Shown in pieces: positions 41,984 to 52,767 of a stretch of DNA of 64,000 nucleotides (its first letter is position 1; every line of letters starts with the position of its first letter). The notes below the pieces were generated by a model. The model saw only the letters and a program-made list of their open reading frames with translations. It did not search any database and was not told the origin of the DNA. A program made the translations under genes and the position numbers. The DNA comes from Closterium sp. NIES-65 (Eukaryota > Streptophyta > Zygnematophyceae > Desmidiales > Closteriaceae): contig CANXME010002005.1 in the NCBI GenBank assembly GCA_948144175.1, positions 372,001 through 436,000 of the forward strand, given 5' to 3'.

Positions 41984-42004
41984 CCCCCACTTTGCCTATG
42001 GGGG
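41984..42004 (+). other. Polypurine-tract hairpin of element I
   Basis: CCCCCA/TGGGGG arms, two bases before the 3' LTR at 42007. Confidence 0.55.
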
Positions 42005-42006
42005 TG

Positions 42007-42138
42007 TGTGAGAACATTATAGCTTACTTTTTTGTGTAGGCTATAGTGGGGTATCCCATAGGGGGTACAACCCAATTAGGGTTTCATATTTGTACTCACT
42101 TCATTCATAGTTCATTCATTCTCGTTCAGTTATTCACA
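42007..42138 (+). repeat. 3' LTR of element I (132 bp)
   Basis: Pairs with 36212-36343. Followed by target-site copy AACCT. Confidence 0.92.
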
Positions 42139-42143
42139 AACCT

Positions 42144-42273
42144 CTCCCCTCACATGAAGTGGACCGGCTCAAGGGGAGATCCCTCCATGCTGAGGGTTTG
42201 GGGTGCATGGTGTAGTACCGGCCGACCTCGGCCACAATCGGCAAGTAGGTTCATCGAGTGCGCTGGGGAATTC
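42144..42273 (+). pseudogene. integrase C-terminal piece of element C
   Basis: This short segment lies between I and J. It encodes SPHMKWTGSRGDPSMLRVWG and then, after a one-base shift, a further integrase-end stretch with two stops. The frame continues after J at 49555. It joins integrase to the reverse transcriptase of C. Confidence 0.7.
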
Positions 42274-42400
42274 TGTCAGAATGAGAGAATTGTTTGGACT
42301 AGTGAGATTGGGAGTACAAGTAGGAAACCCTAGAATATTGTACCCCCTCAGGCTAAACCCACTGTAGCCTACACAACAGCAACATATATAATGTTTGACA
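42274..42400 (-). repeat. 3' LTR of element J (127 bp)
   Basis: Minus strand starts TGTCAAACATTATAT and ends CATTCTGACA. The core is GTAGGCTACAGTGGG. Confidence 0.92.
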
Positions 42401-42402
42401 CA

Positions 42403-42423
42403 CCCCCATAGGCTAAGTGGGGG
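42403..42423 (-). other. Polypurine-tract hairpin of element J
   Basis: CCCCCA/TGGGGG arms, same geometry as B. Confidence 0.55.
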
Positions 42424-42630
42424 AGAGCAAGGGGTCACAAGACCAGTCAAGAAAGACAAAGCAAGCTCAGGGTGGATCACAAAGTCACCACACGCACTGA
42501 GCACAAGCAAAGGGCCACAAGGCCGGTTCACATGCAGAAGCATATATGCAGTACAAACAACACAGTGATCTCAATCTAGCAAAGCAAGCATGCAGGTATA
42601 TCTATATATAGATCACAGTACATGCAAAGC

Positions 42631-43398
42631 CTACAGCAAGTGAGGAAAAGTGGGCACAAGCACCAGCATAGTGCAGAAACGCTGATGATCACCAGACTGA
42701 AGTGCCTTGGTGAATATATTAGCAGTGTTGGCCCGAGTGGCCACGTAACGCAGGCGAAGCTGACCACGCTGCTGCAACTCTCGAGCCAGAAAGTAACGCA
42801 GAGCGATGTGCTTCGTTCTGTGCTCCAGCTTGTGCTCCTCACGCAAGGCAATGGCAGCCTTGTTGTTGACGTACAGCACTGGAGGAGAACGAGGCCGCTC
42901 TCCCAAGTTGGTCAGCAGGTAGGTGAGCCACCGTAACTCCTGTGCAGCAATGGCTGTGGCGTAGATCTCAGCCTCACAACTGGAGCTGAGAACTAAAGAC
43001 GAGCGAGTAGAACGCCAAGAAACTGAACCAGGGCCAAGGCTGAAGGTGTAACCCTGTGACGACCGCTGAGTAGCCTGGTCGTCAACCCAAGAAGTGTGTG
43101 AGTGCCCAGTGAGAACAGTTGAGCTCCTCCCTCCAAGCACGAGCCCCATGCCTAATGTACTGCACAAGTAGCACAGTACCCTCTTAGTAGCATCCATGTG
43201 CACCTTTCGGTGTCGACCAGGAGCCACGTAGCGAGCCAGAAGGCCAAGAGGGTACGCTAGGTCAGGACGAGTGCAAGTCATCAGGTACATGAGGCAGCCA
43301 ACTAGCTCTGGGTAAGGACCACTCGGCTCTACGGACTCGTCCGAAGGTGGAGCTGAGAGCGAGTGACCTGTAGCCAGAGGAGTGGCCTGTGCCGAGGA
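42631..43398 (-). pseudogene. copia RNase H region (element J)
   Basis: This is the frame after a stop at the TYSSPQ position. It includes LMYLMTCTRPDLAYPLG, TSWVDDQATQRSSQGYTF, SSCEAEIYATAIAAQE and ANTANIFTKALQSGD. Residues differ from B at many positions, supporting a separate subfamily. Confidence 0.82.
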
Positions 43399-44709
43399 TC
43401 AGGTGAAGCCGAAGCGCTGAAGGACCTGCTGCACCATGTGTGACTGAGTCAGTGTGATGGTGCGGCGTGCTCTGTCCCGGGTGATCTGCAAGCCAAGGTA
43501 GCTGCACAATTCACCCAGGTCTGTGCACGTGTGTCTCTTCTGCAGCCCCGACTTCACGTGGGCGAGAGCCTCACTGTCACCAGTGGCAAAGACCAAGTCG
43601 TCGACGTACACGAGGATGTAGAACGGCGGCAGTGAAGAGTCGGTGCGCAGAAACAGCGACGAGTCAGCAGTAGAAGGCGCGAACCCGAGAGCCGCAAGTG
43701 TAGTCCTCAGTGTGTCGTGCCACTCACGTGGCGCCTGGCGGAGACCGTAGACCGGCCGCCGGAGGCTCCACTGGGTACCAGGAGGAAACAACCCAGTGAA
43801 GCCAGGTGGGCGGCGCAGCCAGATCTTCTCATGAAGGCTGCCCTATAGGAAAGCAGTGCTGAAGTCAAGAGAGTGAAGCTCGTAGTCACGCTGAGTGGCG
43901 AAGTGCAGCAGAACCCGAAGAGTGGTCATCTTCAAGGTCAAGGAGAAGGTCTGGAAGAAGTCAACTCCCTGTCGCTGACTGAAGCCTCGAGCAACGTAAC
44001 GCGCCTTGAAGACAGGCGGAGAACCTGGCGGCCGCTTCACCCTGAAAATCCACGTGCCACTGACGATGTTCGCCCCGGGAGGGGGAACCTCGTCGGCGTA
44101 AGTGCCAGTGGACTTCCAGGATGCCATCTCTGCATCCATGGATGTCTGCCACTGAGAGGAGTACTCACCCGCGATCGCCTCAGCGTAAGAGAGCGGGGTC
44201 GGGATGTCTGGAGCATCCGGGTCTCCCTCAGGTGCAATCAGCATGGACACGAGATGAGATACAGTAGCGGCAAAGCACTGGAACTCCTCCTGCCTGTCCT
44301 CAAGGACGTCCGTGCCAAGAGCACACTCACCCCCGACGGACGGAGGACAGACAAACTCAGACTCAGCAACAAGACTCGCAGCGTAGTCTAGATGACAGTG
44401 AGCAGCAAAGTCGACAAGCTCAGCAACTAAGGCAAACGCAGCAGCTGACTCAAAGGAAGGGCCAGTGACAGCAGTGGCCAGGAGATGCGTGACAGTAGGA
44501 CTAGCAGCACGAAGAGAGTCAGAGTCCGGGTCAGAAAGGGCAGGAAGAGAGGACGCAGGAGGAGAAGGCAGAGGGACACGCTGTGGAGCAGTGGAAGGAC
44601 GAAGCGTCATTTGGTGAGTGCCTGGGACAGCAGGAGGACGCTGACGCGGGACACGACGACCAGTGCGAGCAGCACGAACAGGGGACACAGAATGAGACGC
44701 AGGCGACAC
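43399..44709 (-). pseudogene. copia reverse transcriptase (element J)
   Basis: Two frames (43843-44709 and 43399-43791) are separated by a TAG within AFL-stop-GSLHEKIWLRRP. Landmarks are MASWKSTGTYADEVPPPG, GTWIFRVKRPPGSPP, PVYGLRQAPREWHD and the intact catalytic box YVDDLVFATGD. Confidence 0.85.
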
Positions 44710-45631
44710 AGGACGAGACTCAGGCTCACGACGATCCGTAAGACCTCCTGTCGGACCAATGTAGGGAGAAGGACCAGGGAGAGGCGAGGCAGGCGGTAAC
44801 TGTGACTGCGACTGGACAGGCGGAGGACACTCTAAGGAGGGAGCAGGACAAGGAGGAGGCGGCTGACCAAGAACCTGCTGAAGGAGCGGAACGAAGTACG
44901 ACCGCGGCCGTGCAGTGCCCCCAGAACCAGCAAAGATAGCACCAGAACCTCCAGCAGCAGCTCCAACTCCTGCAGCACCACCAGCAGCTCCAGTAGCGCC
45001 AACTCCAGTACCCCCAGTAGCACCAGCTCAAGCCACACCGTCGGCTCCCGCACCAGCAGGAGGACGAGTGTCAGCACCTCCAGCTCCAGCCCCTACAGTA
45101 CCACCAGCCCCAGTACCAGTAGCACCTCCAGCAGCTCTAGTAGAACCCCCAGTCCCAGCAGCTCCAGTACCGCCAGTACAAGCACCTCCAGGACCAGTGG
45201 CTCCAGCATCTCCAGCGCCAACCCCAGGGTCAGCAGCTACACCAACTCCAGTAGGCCCAGCGTCCTCAGCTCCAGCTTTAGTAGCACCTCCAATGCCCAC
45301 AGCACCACGGCGGTGGCGACAGTACCGAGAGTACCACTCACGCAGCTAGTCGAAAGAGAGAGCGCCCCCAGCCGCAGCATCCCCAGGCTCAGGACCTCCA
45401 GGCTCAGCACCCCTAGGCTCAGCACCCACAGTCTCCGCACCCCAAGGCTCAGCACCCCCAGTCTCCGCACCCCCAGGCTCAGCACCCCCAGTCTCCGCAC
45501 CCCAGGCTCAGCACCCCCAGTCTCAGTACCCCCAGACCCAGCACCACCAGGCTCAGCACGCTCAGGCTCAGCACGCTCAGTACCTCGCGCAGGACCAGAG
45601 TCGACAGCTACCTCGACAGGCTCGACCGGGT
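44710..45631 (-). pseudogene. Low-complexity pol linker (element J)
   Basis: The stretch between integrase and reverse transcriptase is Pro/Ala/Gly-rich, with short repeats (about 45370-45560, GGTGCTGAGCCT-like on the minus strand). Frame changes occur inside. No domain is recognised. Confidence 0.6.
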
Positions 45632-46477
45632 CTACCTGGGAAACACCTGAGGGAGCAGGACCCTGGGGATGCAGGGGGTGTACCAAAGTAGCACCTGGCG
45701 TGAGGAAGAGCGGCGGAGGGGGGAGTGGGCAGTGCGGTAGGGGAAGAGACGGTAGAAGGGGACCGACTCGTCAAACGTGACGTCCTGAGAGGGGAAGACA
45801 CGGCACGAGGTGGGGTGGTAAAACTGCCAGCCAGGCGCGTCAGGGACAAAGCCAAGGAAAACACAAGGAACGGCGCGGGAGGAGAGCTTGTCCGCGGACG
45901 TATCGCGGACAAAGGCACGAGATCCCCAGACCCGGAACACAGACGCATCGCCAACCTCTCCTGTCCAACGCAGCGTCGGGGAGGTCTCCGGAACGGAGAC
46001 ACGGGGCCAGAGGTTGAGCTGATGCGCGGCTCACCGGACTGCAAACGGCCACAAAAAATCGGGGACAGCCGCATGGACCAAGGAGGTACGAGCGACCTCC
46101 ATGACCAGGCCATTGCGGCGCTCAGCAACCCCATTCTGCTGAGGAGAGGCCGGAAGCGTGAACGTCTGGCGAATGCCCTCCCCCTGACAGAAGGTCTCCA
46201 AGAGGCCGGAGGAAAACTCACCACCTCTGTCAGAGTGCAGTCGCAGGACGGGAAGGTCCGTGCGAAAGCGCCTCTCCAGCTGGAGATGGGTAGCGTGGAT
46301 CCAAGGGATCAAAACAGCAGGGTCCTCTCCCTTGGTGCGCAAGGGGAAGACCGTGGTGTAACGCGTGTAGTCGGCAACTACCAGCAGGAAGTAGCGCTCT
46401 CCGCCCTGTCCACAGACGCGGGCTGGGCCCCACACGTCCATGTGAAGGGTCTGCAGAGGAGCCTCCGTCGGGGGGAA
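45632..46477 (-). pseudogene. copia integrase (element J)
   Basis: The frame follows the TAG at 46478 with PPTEAPLQTLHMDVWGP, then HSDRGGEFSSGLL and QQNGVAERRNGLVM. It changes frame near 46031 before VWGSRAFVRDTSADKLSS. The catalytic D, D, E residues are all present. Confidence 0.8.
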
Positions 46478-48634
46478 CTAAGAGGAGTGAGGGGTGGCAC
46501 GCTGCCGCCCCTCGACACAGGGAAGGCAGGGAGGGGTAGGGGACGGTGGCAGGGGAGGCAGTGACCTGGGGAGACCAGAGACAAGGTAACGGGAGTGCAT
46601 GCCACGAAGGTGCTGCATCGAAGGGTGACCAAGGCGGTGGTGCCAGAGGACCGTCCGGTGCGACAGGGTGCGACACGAGCAGGGGGCGGATAACTGACCT
46701 GACGTAGACTCAGACGCCGCTACCTGAGGAGACTCAGTGGTCAGTGTGTACAAGTCCGACCCCGGCTGCCGAGTGAAGGTAGCCAGGTGACGACCCATCT
46801 GGGCACACGTGCAGTGTGTCACACGCTCGTAGGCAGGGGTGAACTGGTGAACACCCGCGTCCTGGAGCGCGGAACCCGCCACCAAGCTCGTAGAGAACGA
46901 GGGGAGGTAAAGGCCCGACAGTGTGCCGGACGGGACAGCAGGACAAGGGAGGACAGTGGTGGAGGTCGCAAGGACCGGACCCCCAGAGGGGTCAGCAAGG
47001 GAGACAGCAACCGGCCTAGGGAGCTGCGCGAGGGCAATGCGGTCGCGAAAGAAACAGCGGGAAGCACCTGAGTCTAGTGTGAAGGTGTGCAGTGCCTCAG
47101 TAGACGCAGTACCTGAGGGCGCAGACTCACAAGCACCTGAAGCAGCAGACACACCTGCACCTAGAGCAGCAGCCTCACCAGGACGTGGGGCAGCAGACGC
47201 ACTAGCACCTAGAGTGGCAGCCTCACTAGTCGCAATGCTTGGGTCTGGTGGCACACACAAGTAACAGTCACCCTCAACACTAATAGTCAATGCATTCATG
47301 GCTCCAAGGATAACATCAAAGTCAAGTGCAAAGACATCAATGTTCTTTTTAAGCAGATCAGCCCAGCGGGGCAGCTCAGAGGCCTCAGGGAACTGTGCAT
47401 GCCAGGCGTCGTCGAGACGGAAGAAGCATCGCTGCGGCGTGTGGAACCTCCCACACGTCTGACCAGCGCGGTCACCTGTGCGGATGACATACGTGCAGGT
47501 GCCTCCACCCCCAGACCCCCCATGCTGAGAGTACCACTCACGAAGCTGGTGGGACGACGGGGTCTCTCCGAGGCGCTGCTGCTGGCGTTGGACACCACCC
47601 GAACCTCCACGCTGCGCTGGTCCACCCCGACCACCACCCGTGTTGCCGCCACCACGCCCACTGCCGCCACCACCACCGCCTCCACCCCGGCCTCCTCCAC
47701 CACCACTGCCGCTACCACCCCCGCCGCTGCCACCGACCCCCCCAGCCCCACCACCACCACCACCACCGCCACCACCCCCACCACCCCCACCGCCTCCACC
47801 TCCACCTCCACCTCCACCTCCCCCGCTGGCACCACCACCACCCTTGCCCCCCTTGCCCTTGCCGCCCTTGCGCCTCCAGCTAGGAGCAGACGCAGCCCCA
47901 ACTTCCTCAGCACCAAGGAAGTCGACAGCGGCAGCAGAGGCAACCGAGGGGAGAAGGGGGGGAGGGGAACACCCGTCAAAGAAGGGCGTGCGGGGGTCGC
48001 CACGAGAGGCACCTACAGCAACTATGCTAGCCTCAGCTGCAAGCAGATGCTTCTCGAGCAGGTCAACGGTGAGCTCGGTGGGGCAGAGGGCAAAAAAGTG
48101 GTCCCTGACTGCGCGAAGAGAGTTAGGGAGACAGGTGACTAGATGGTAGAGAACGAGGTACATCGGGGGAGGATTCTTGGCGAGGAACTTTGCAGGAAGG
48201 GCGGCGCGGTAGCGAGTGTCACTAGTGCGGAGGTGGGTAATGAGGTCTGCGACTGTGGGAAAGGCGGCGAGATCGGGGAAAAGATAGGGCAGCGAGAGAC
48301 GGCCTATCGTAGCAGAGGCAGGCGAGGAGTAGCGAGCGACGACTGCATCGTACAGTGCCTTAGCAGTCTTGTGCTGGCCGAAGTGTGCGCGCTCATCTAA
48401 CGGCAGTTGGCTGCGAATGGCTAGGCGAGCGTGGGCGTCACGAGTTTGCCACTGGGAGCGAGCTGTACTGTCAGCAGTGTCAGCAGGTGCTAGAGCGGTT
48501 CCGGACGCGTGGTCATACAGCGAGACATCGTCCTTATCGGTGATCTGGAGGAACAGGTGCAAATCGTCGAGCCATGCATCAAACAGGAGCGGACGGCCCT
48601 CAGCATCGAAAGAGAGAACTGTGGGAGAAGCCAT
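46478..48634 (-). CDS. copia gag-protease-pre-integrase (element J)
   Basis: This 718-codon frame starts at ATG 48632-48634. It holds a UBN2-like gag domain (MASPTVLSFDAEGRPLLF), the short junction NPPPMYLVLYH with no homopolymer expansion, a glycine-rich tract of about 90 residues, and the finger CTYVIRTGDRAGQTCGRFHTP with its final Cys. Protease has FTLDSGASRCFF, and pre-integrase HHRLGHPSMQHLRG and CLPCVEG follow. It ends at a TAG just before the integrase core. It is the best-preserved gag in the window. Confidence 0.88.
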   Translation of the reverse strand: MASPTVLSFDAEGRPLLFDAWLDDLHLFLQITDKDDVSLYDHASGTALAPADTADSTARSQWQTRDAHARLAIRSQLPLDERAHFGQHKTAKALYDAVVARYSSPASATIGRLSLPYLFPDLAAFPTVADLITHLRTSDTRYRAALPAKFLAKNPPPMYLVLYHLVTCLPNSLRAVRDHFFALCPTELTVDLLEKHLLAAEASIVAVGASRGDPRTPFFDGCSPPPLLPSVASAAAVDFLGAEEVGAASAPSWRRKGGKGKGGKGGGGASGGGGGGGGGGGGGGGGGGGGGGGGGGAGGVGGSGGGGSGSGGGGGRGGGGGGGGSGRGGGNTGGGRGGPAQRGGSGGVQRQQQRLGETPSSHQLREWYSQHGGSGGGGTCTYVIRTGDRAGQTCGRFHTPQRCFFRLDDAWHAQFPEASELPRWADLLKKNIDVFALDFDVILGAMNALTISVEGDCYLCVPPDPSIATSEAATLGASASAAPRPGEAAALGAGVSAASGACESAPSGTASTEALHTFTLDSGASRCFFRDRIALAQLPRPVAVSLADPSGGPVLATSTTVLPCPAVPSGTLSGLYLPSFSTSLVAGSALQDAGVHQFTPAYERVTHCTCAQMGRHLATFTRQPGSDLYTLTTESPQVAASESTSGQLSAPCSCRTLSHRTVLWHHRLGHPSMQHLRGMHSRYLVSGLPRSLPPLPPSPTPPCLPCVEGRQRATPHSS

Positions 48635-48739
48635 AGTGGCAGTAGCAGCAGTAGCAGTAGCAGTAGTAGCAGTAAGAGCAGTAGCAGTAGCAGCTGTAGT
48701 AGTAAGAACAGCTGTAACAGCAGGAACAGGAACAGCAGT

Positions 48740-49360
48740 TGCTGAAGGTGGGGCGGCGCGGCTCAGTCAAGGCGGCGCGACTCGGGCGGCGCAGCTCGGG
48801 TAGGTAGGGCGGCGCGACGACTGGCCTATGGACGGTGCGCGGCGGCGCCTGGGATGCGGCTGCTCGCGGGCCGCGGCTGCGTTCGTGCGGCGGCTAAGCG
48901 CGAGCTGCAGCAGCTGACGCGCGATCGCTACTGCGCGCGGGCTGCAACCTGCGGGCGAGTGGCGGTGGGTCGAGCGTCGGCCTAGGGGCGAGCGGTCGTG
49001 CGTGGGCTGTAGTCGCGCACGGGCGGCGGCCTACGAAAGCGGGGCGGCGGCCTACGAAAGCGACGCGGCTGCCTACAGGCGGGGCTGCTTCGCGCTGGAA
49101 GGCCAGCCGGTCCGGTCGACGGGCAGCTAACGGGCCGCTCGTGGGCGGCTCTAGTCTCGCGGGCGGCCTACAGTCGTCGCGCGCGCGATTTGGGCCTCGT
49201 GCAGGCGGCTAGCAGGCGGCGCGCGCTAGAAAAAATAGGCCGCGCGCGGGCGGCTAGCGAGTCGCTCACGGGCAGCGTGAGAGAGAGAGGCGCACGAGGG
49301 CGCACTAGGAGAGAGGCGCACAAGGGCGCGACGGCGAGAGGGCGCTTGAGGGCGCTACTA
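48740..49360. repeat. GC-rich leader of element J
   Basis: Degenerate GGCGGC-rich sequence, less regular than in B or F. A CAGTAG-type trinucleotide-like repeat at about 48640-48730 lies next to the gag ATG. No gene is seen. Confidence 0.65.
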
Positions 49361-49367
49361 GCGGAAA

Positions 49368-49422
49368 GGTGGGCCCTTAGGACTAAGCGGTCCTAGGTTC
49401 CTAACCTAGGCTTGTAATACCA
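49368..49422 (-). promoter_or_regulatory. Extended initiator tRNA-Met complementary region (J)
   Basis: The minus strand reads TGGTATTACAAGCCTAGGTT at the LTR and ends GGGCCCACC. The two pieces match the tRNA complement, with insertions between them. Confidence 0.6.
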
Positions 49423-49549
49423 TGTCAGAATGAGAGAAGTGTTTGGACTAGTGAGATTGGGAGTACAAGTAGGAAACCCTAGAATATTGTACCCCCTAAG
49501 GCTAAACCCACTGTAGCCTACACAACAGCAACATATGTAATGTTTGACA
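49423..49549 (-). repeat. 5' LTR of element J (127 bp)
   Basis: Pairs with 42274-42400. Followed by target-site copy AATTC. Confidence 0.92.
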
Positions 49550-49554
49550 AATTC

Positions 49555-51324
49555 ATCTGGGGCTCAGTCATGAGCACCAAGGGTGGCTTATTCTTGACAT
49601 TGACAGCAAAGAGATCGTTCCCGCGCGTGACAATTTCTTCTACGAGCGACTCACCCTAAAGCAATGGTTCGAGGACGAGCACCGTAACCAGGCACGCGGC
49701 TACGTCAACACGGGTCGCAGCTTTGCGACTCCAGAAGACGAAGCAGCAGCAGCAGCACTGGACCGCGATGACACCGACGCACCCCAACATCCCGCCTCAC
49801 CCGCGCGACGATGACGACGATGACAGTGACGATGACCCTGCGCCAGGGCCGTCACGGCGCCAAGCAGAGCCAAGCACCGCTGCATCCGGCTACGAAAGCG
49901 GAGACGACGATGTGGTGGAAGTCTCTACCAACACAGACACCACCAATGTGTCTGGCCTACAACTTCTCGGCCTACACACGTCTGTCACCACACTCGCATG
50001 AGCCGTGGAGCCAAAGAACCCTCGCCACACCCTAACCGGCCCTCACGCCAAGGAGTGGCGTGTTGCGATGGACGCGGAACTAAAGGCACTGGAGTCTCGA
50101 GACACATGGGTCCTCGTCGATCGTGCAGCAGTGAAGGGGAGGAGAGTACTCAGCGGAATATGGGTTTTTCGCTTGAAGACTAACGCTGACGGCACCATCG
50201 AACGATTCAAGGCACGCTGGGCCGTACGCGGGTACGATCAGCGACACGGCATCGACTTTGACCAGACTTTCGCTCCCGTCAGTCGTCACACCCCCGTCCG
50301 GATACTACTCACCATTGCCGCCGCTAAGCACCTACCACTACGACAGATCGACGTGAAGAACGCGTTCCTATACGCGTTAGTGGATGCTACCATCTTCGTG
50401 GAGCAGCCTCACACCTACGGAGAAGGGGACTCCACGGTTTGTCAACGGAAGAAATCCCTCTATGGGATCAAGCGAGCGCCTCGTCTGTGGTAGCAGCATC
50501 TGCACAAGATCCTTCTTGAAATTGGTTTCAAGCAGCTGCCACACGACCTGAGAATGTATCGCCTTCACTTCGGTGGCAACTACATCCTCCTGACAGTTTA
50601 CGTCGACGATCTGCTGTACACGGGCACCCGAAACAAGCTCCTTAATCAGTTTGAGGAGAACCTGGCGTAGCGCGTTGACATCACCATCAACCACAGTGTG
50701 AAACAATTTCTGGGCCTGAACATCACCTACGCGCCAGAGGCAATTCACCTGTCAGCCTCCAAGTACGCAGAGCAGCTGGGGGAACGCTTCAACATTTCGC
50801 CCGCACCACTCTCAACTCCTTACCGCAACCCCAGTGCCAACTACAAGCCGGACAACCAACCCGTGTCGCCCGCAGGACTCCAAATGTACCAGCAGAAATT
50901 GGGGTGCCTACTATTCGCCTCTGTCAACTACCGACCCGACCTTTCGTACATCGCCAGCCAACTGGCACAGTACTCCCGCAAGCCAGTAGCTGAGAACCAG
51001 CTGGACTTGGAGCGCGCCCTGCAGTACTTCGTTTCCACACCTGACATCAGGCTCTCCTACTCCACGCTGACAATGACCTCCTTCAACCTCAACGGCTACG
51101 TGGACGCAGATCATGCCGCTGATCCTGACAATCAACGGTCCCGAACCAGCTTCGTTTTCCGCCTGGAACCAACAGAACCAATTTCCTGGAACTCACAGAA
51201 GCAGGAGCTGGTTGCCCTGTCATCGGCTGAAGCAGAATACATCGCCACGATAGCAGCAGTTCGCGAAGGCCTGTACCTGCAGGAGCTATTACAGGAGGCG
51301 AAAATTCCAACCTCGCCTACCTTT
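49555..51324 (+). pseudogene. reverse transcriptase and RNase H of element C
   Basis: The frame resumes after J with GWLILDIDSKEIVPARDNFF (integrase end), then an acidic linker. The RVT_2 domain follows: WRVAMDAELKALESRDTW, GIWVFRLKTNADGTIERF, RQIDVKNAFLYA, the catalytic box YVDDLLYTG and SVKQFLGLNITY. RNase H has GYVDADHAADPDNQRS and SSAEAEYIATIAAVRE. TAG codons at 50491 (after APRLW) and 50668 interrupt it. Element K splits RNase H at 51324; it resumes at 52927. Confidence 0.85.
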
Positions 51325-51456
51325 TGTCAGAATGTTATAATTGTCTAGCCTGCAATGGGGTACTCTATAGCGAGTACAACCCAATTAGGGTTTCCTATAT
51401 GTATGCCAAGTGCTGCTAGTGCAACCCCTCTCTTCTTCATTCCTCGTTATTTCACA
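51325..51456 (+). repeat. 5' LTR of element K (132 bp)
   Basis: Starts TGTCAGAATGTTATAATTG and ends TTATTTCACA. Core GTCTAGCCTGCAATGGGGTA is diverged from the other families. Confidence 0.9.
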
Positions 51457-51495
51457 TGCTATCAGAGCATCTACGCTCCTGGCCTATGGGCCCAC
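51457..51495 (+). promoter_or_regulatory. Extended initiator tRNA-Met complementary region (K)
   Basis: TGCTATCAGAGC at the LTR, then TCCTGG, then TATGGGCCCAC at 51485-51495. The last piece includes the complement of the CAU anticodon and its 5' stem. Confidence 0.68.
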
Positions 51496-51534
51496 GTAAC
51501 TGCTTCCGCTGCTACTCTGTGTGCTGCACGCCCC

Positions 51535-51960
51535 GTGGCGTGCCCCTCGCGCGACCCTTAGCGGCCCCGACGCCACCCCTTGCGGCCCCGTCGCCGCCCT
51601 TCTCGGCCCCTCGCGGCCCCTTCGCGGCCCCGTCGCCGCCCCTTCGCGGCCCCGTCGCCGCCCCTAGCGGCCCGTCGCCGCCCTTCCAGACCCCTCGCGG
51701 CCCCTTCGCGGCCCCGTCGCCGCCCCTATCGGCCCCGTCGCCGCCTCCAGCGGCCCCGTCGCCGCCCCTTGCGGCCCCGTCGCCGCCCCTAACGGCCCCG
51801 TCGCCGACCTTTCAGGCCCCTCGCGGCCCCTTCGCGGCCCCGTCGCCGCCCCTATCGGCCCCGTCGCCGCCTCCAGCGGCCCCGTCGCCACCCCTTGCGG
51901 CCCCGTCGCCGCCCCTTTCGGCCCTGCCTCGACCCTGCCACGGCCCCACCCCGGCCATGC
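51535..51960. repeat. GC-rich minisatellite of element K
   Basis: Tandem GGCCCCGTCGCCGCCCCT units with a higher-order repeat of about 180 bp (51660-51780 resembles 51800-51900). Open frames here are shadows of the repeat. Confidence 0.8.
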
Positions 51961-52767
51961 TCCGTCGCCTGTCGCGGCGCATCGGGGGTACATGCACCGC
52001 CCCCCCCTCTTTTCCCGTCGCCCGTCGCGGCTCCCTGGGGGGACCTGGGGGGGGGGGGCGAGCGTCGCCCCTTCTGCCGCCTGCTTTGGCGCCCTGGGAG
52101 GCCGCGCGTCGGCCCCCCCTTCCCCCCCCCCCCCCCCGTAACCTCCCTACCCGCCATCCCGCCCTGCCATGTGTTAGGGTTTGGGGGTGGCGAGTAGGGG
52201 GTGGCAGGTGTGTGGTCTCCCCTGCTCCTCCTCCTCCTCTGTCTCCCACTGCTGCAGCTGCCGCTGAGGGGGGTGGGTGTGTGGGAGTCGACGGAGTGGT
52301 GCTAGGGGGTGGGGTGTGAGTGAACCTAGGGTGCAGCAGGGTGTGTGTGAAAGGGGGTGCTGTGGGAGTGGAACTAGGGTTTGAGCAGGGGGTGTGTGTC
52401 GAGAGGTGTGGGGCAGCTGGAGGAGGTTGTGTGAAGGTAGCTGTCGTGTCGCCTGCAGCGCCTGTAGTCCGTCGCCCTTGCTTCGGTAGCCAATGAGCCT
52501 GTTGCACCAGTCGCCAGTGGGTCCGTTGCTCCTGCCGCTCGTCTATAGCCGCGGAGCCAGTTACTCCAGTAGTCCGTCGCCCTTGCTTCGGTAGCCACTG
52601 AGTCAGCCGCTCCTGTGCCCGTGCCTCTGCAGCTTCAGTCGTTGCCTCCCATCTTCTCTCCCTCCACAGTTCCTCCTCCTCCTCACTTGCCCGCTGTGAT
52701 TAACTCTAGCTTTGCTCGCTCATGTGAACTCCTGCTCTATGCCTGCTTGCTCATTGTGCTGATTACA

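Larger units (their letters stand above)
36212..42138 (+). mobile_element. Copia element I, multiply deleted
   Basis: This is a 5927-bp plus-strand short-LTR copia element. LTRs are 36212-36343 and 42007-42138 (132 bp, two differences), with target-site duplication AACCT at 36207-36211 and 42139-42143. Compared with B it has lost mid-gag (junction about 37558), the integrase end plus part of the linker (about 39543), and the reverse transcriptase core (about 40852). It is non-autonomous. Confidence 0.92.
42274..49549 (-). mobile_element. Copia element J, full length, divergent subfamily
   Basis: This is a 7276-bp minus-strand short-LTR copia element. LTRs are 42274-42400 and 49423-49549 (127 bp, three differences), with target-site duplication AATTC at 42269-42273 and 49550-49554. 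It has the same gene order as B but a more divergent protein sequence and LTR. Gag to pre-integrase is one open frame of 718 codons; downstream pol has several stops. Confidence 0.92.

Noticed and set aside
47399-48149. Proline- and threonine-rich plus-strand ORFs opposite J gag
   Set aside because: Antisense shadow of the glycine tract and gag of J, which has clear homology on the minus strand.
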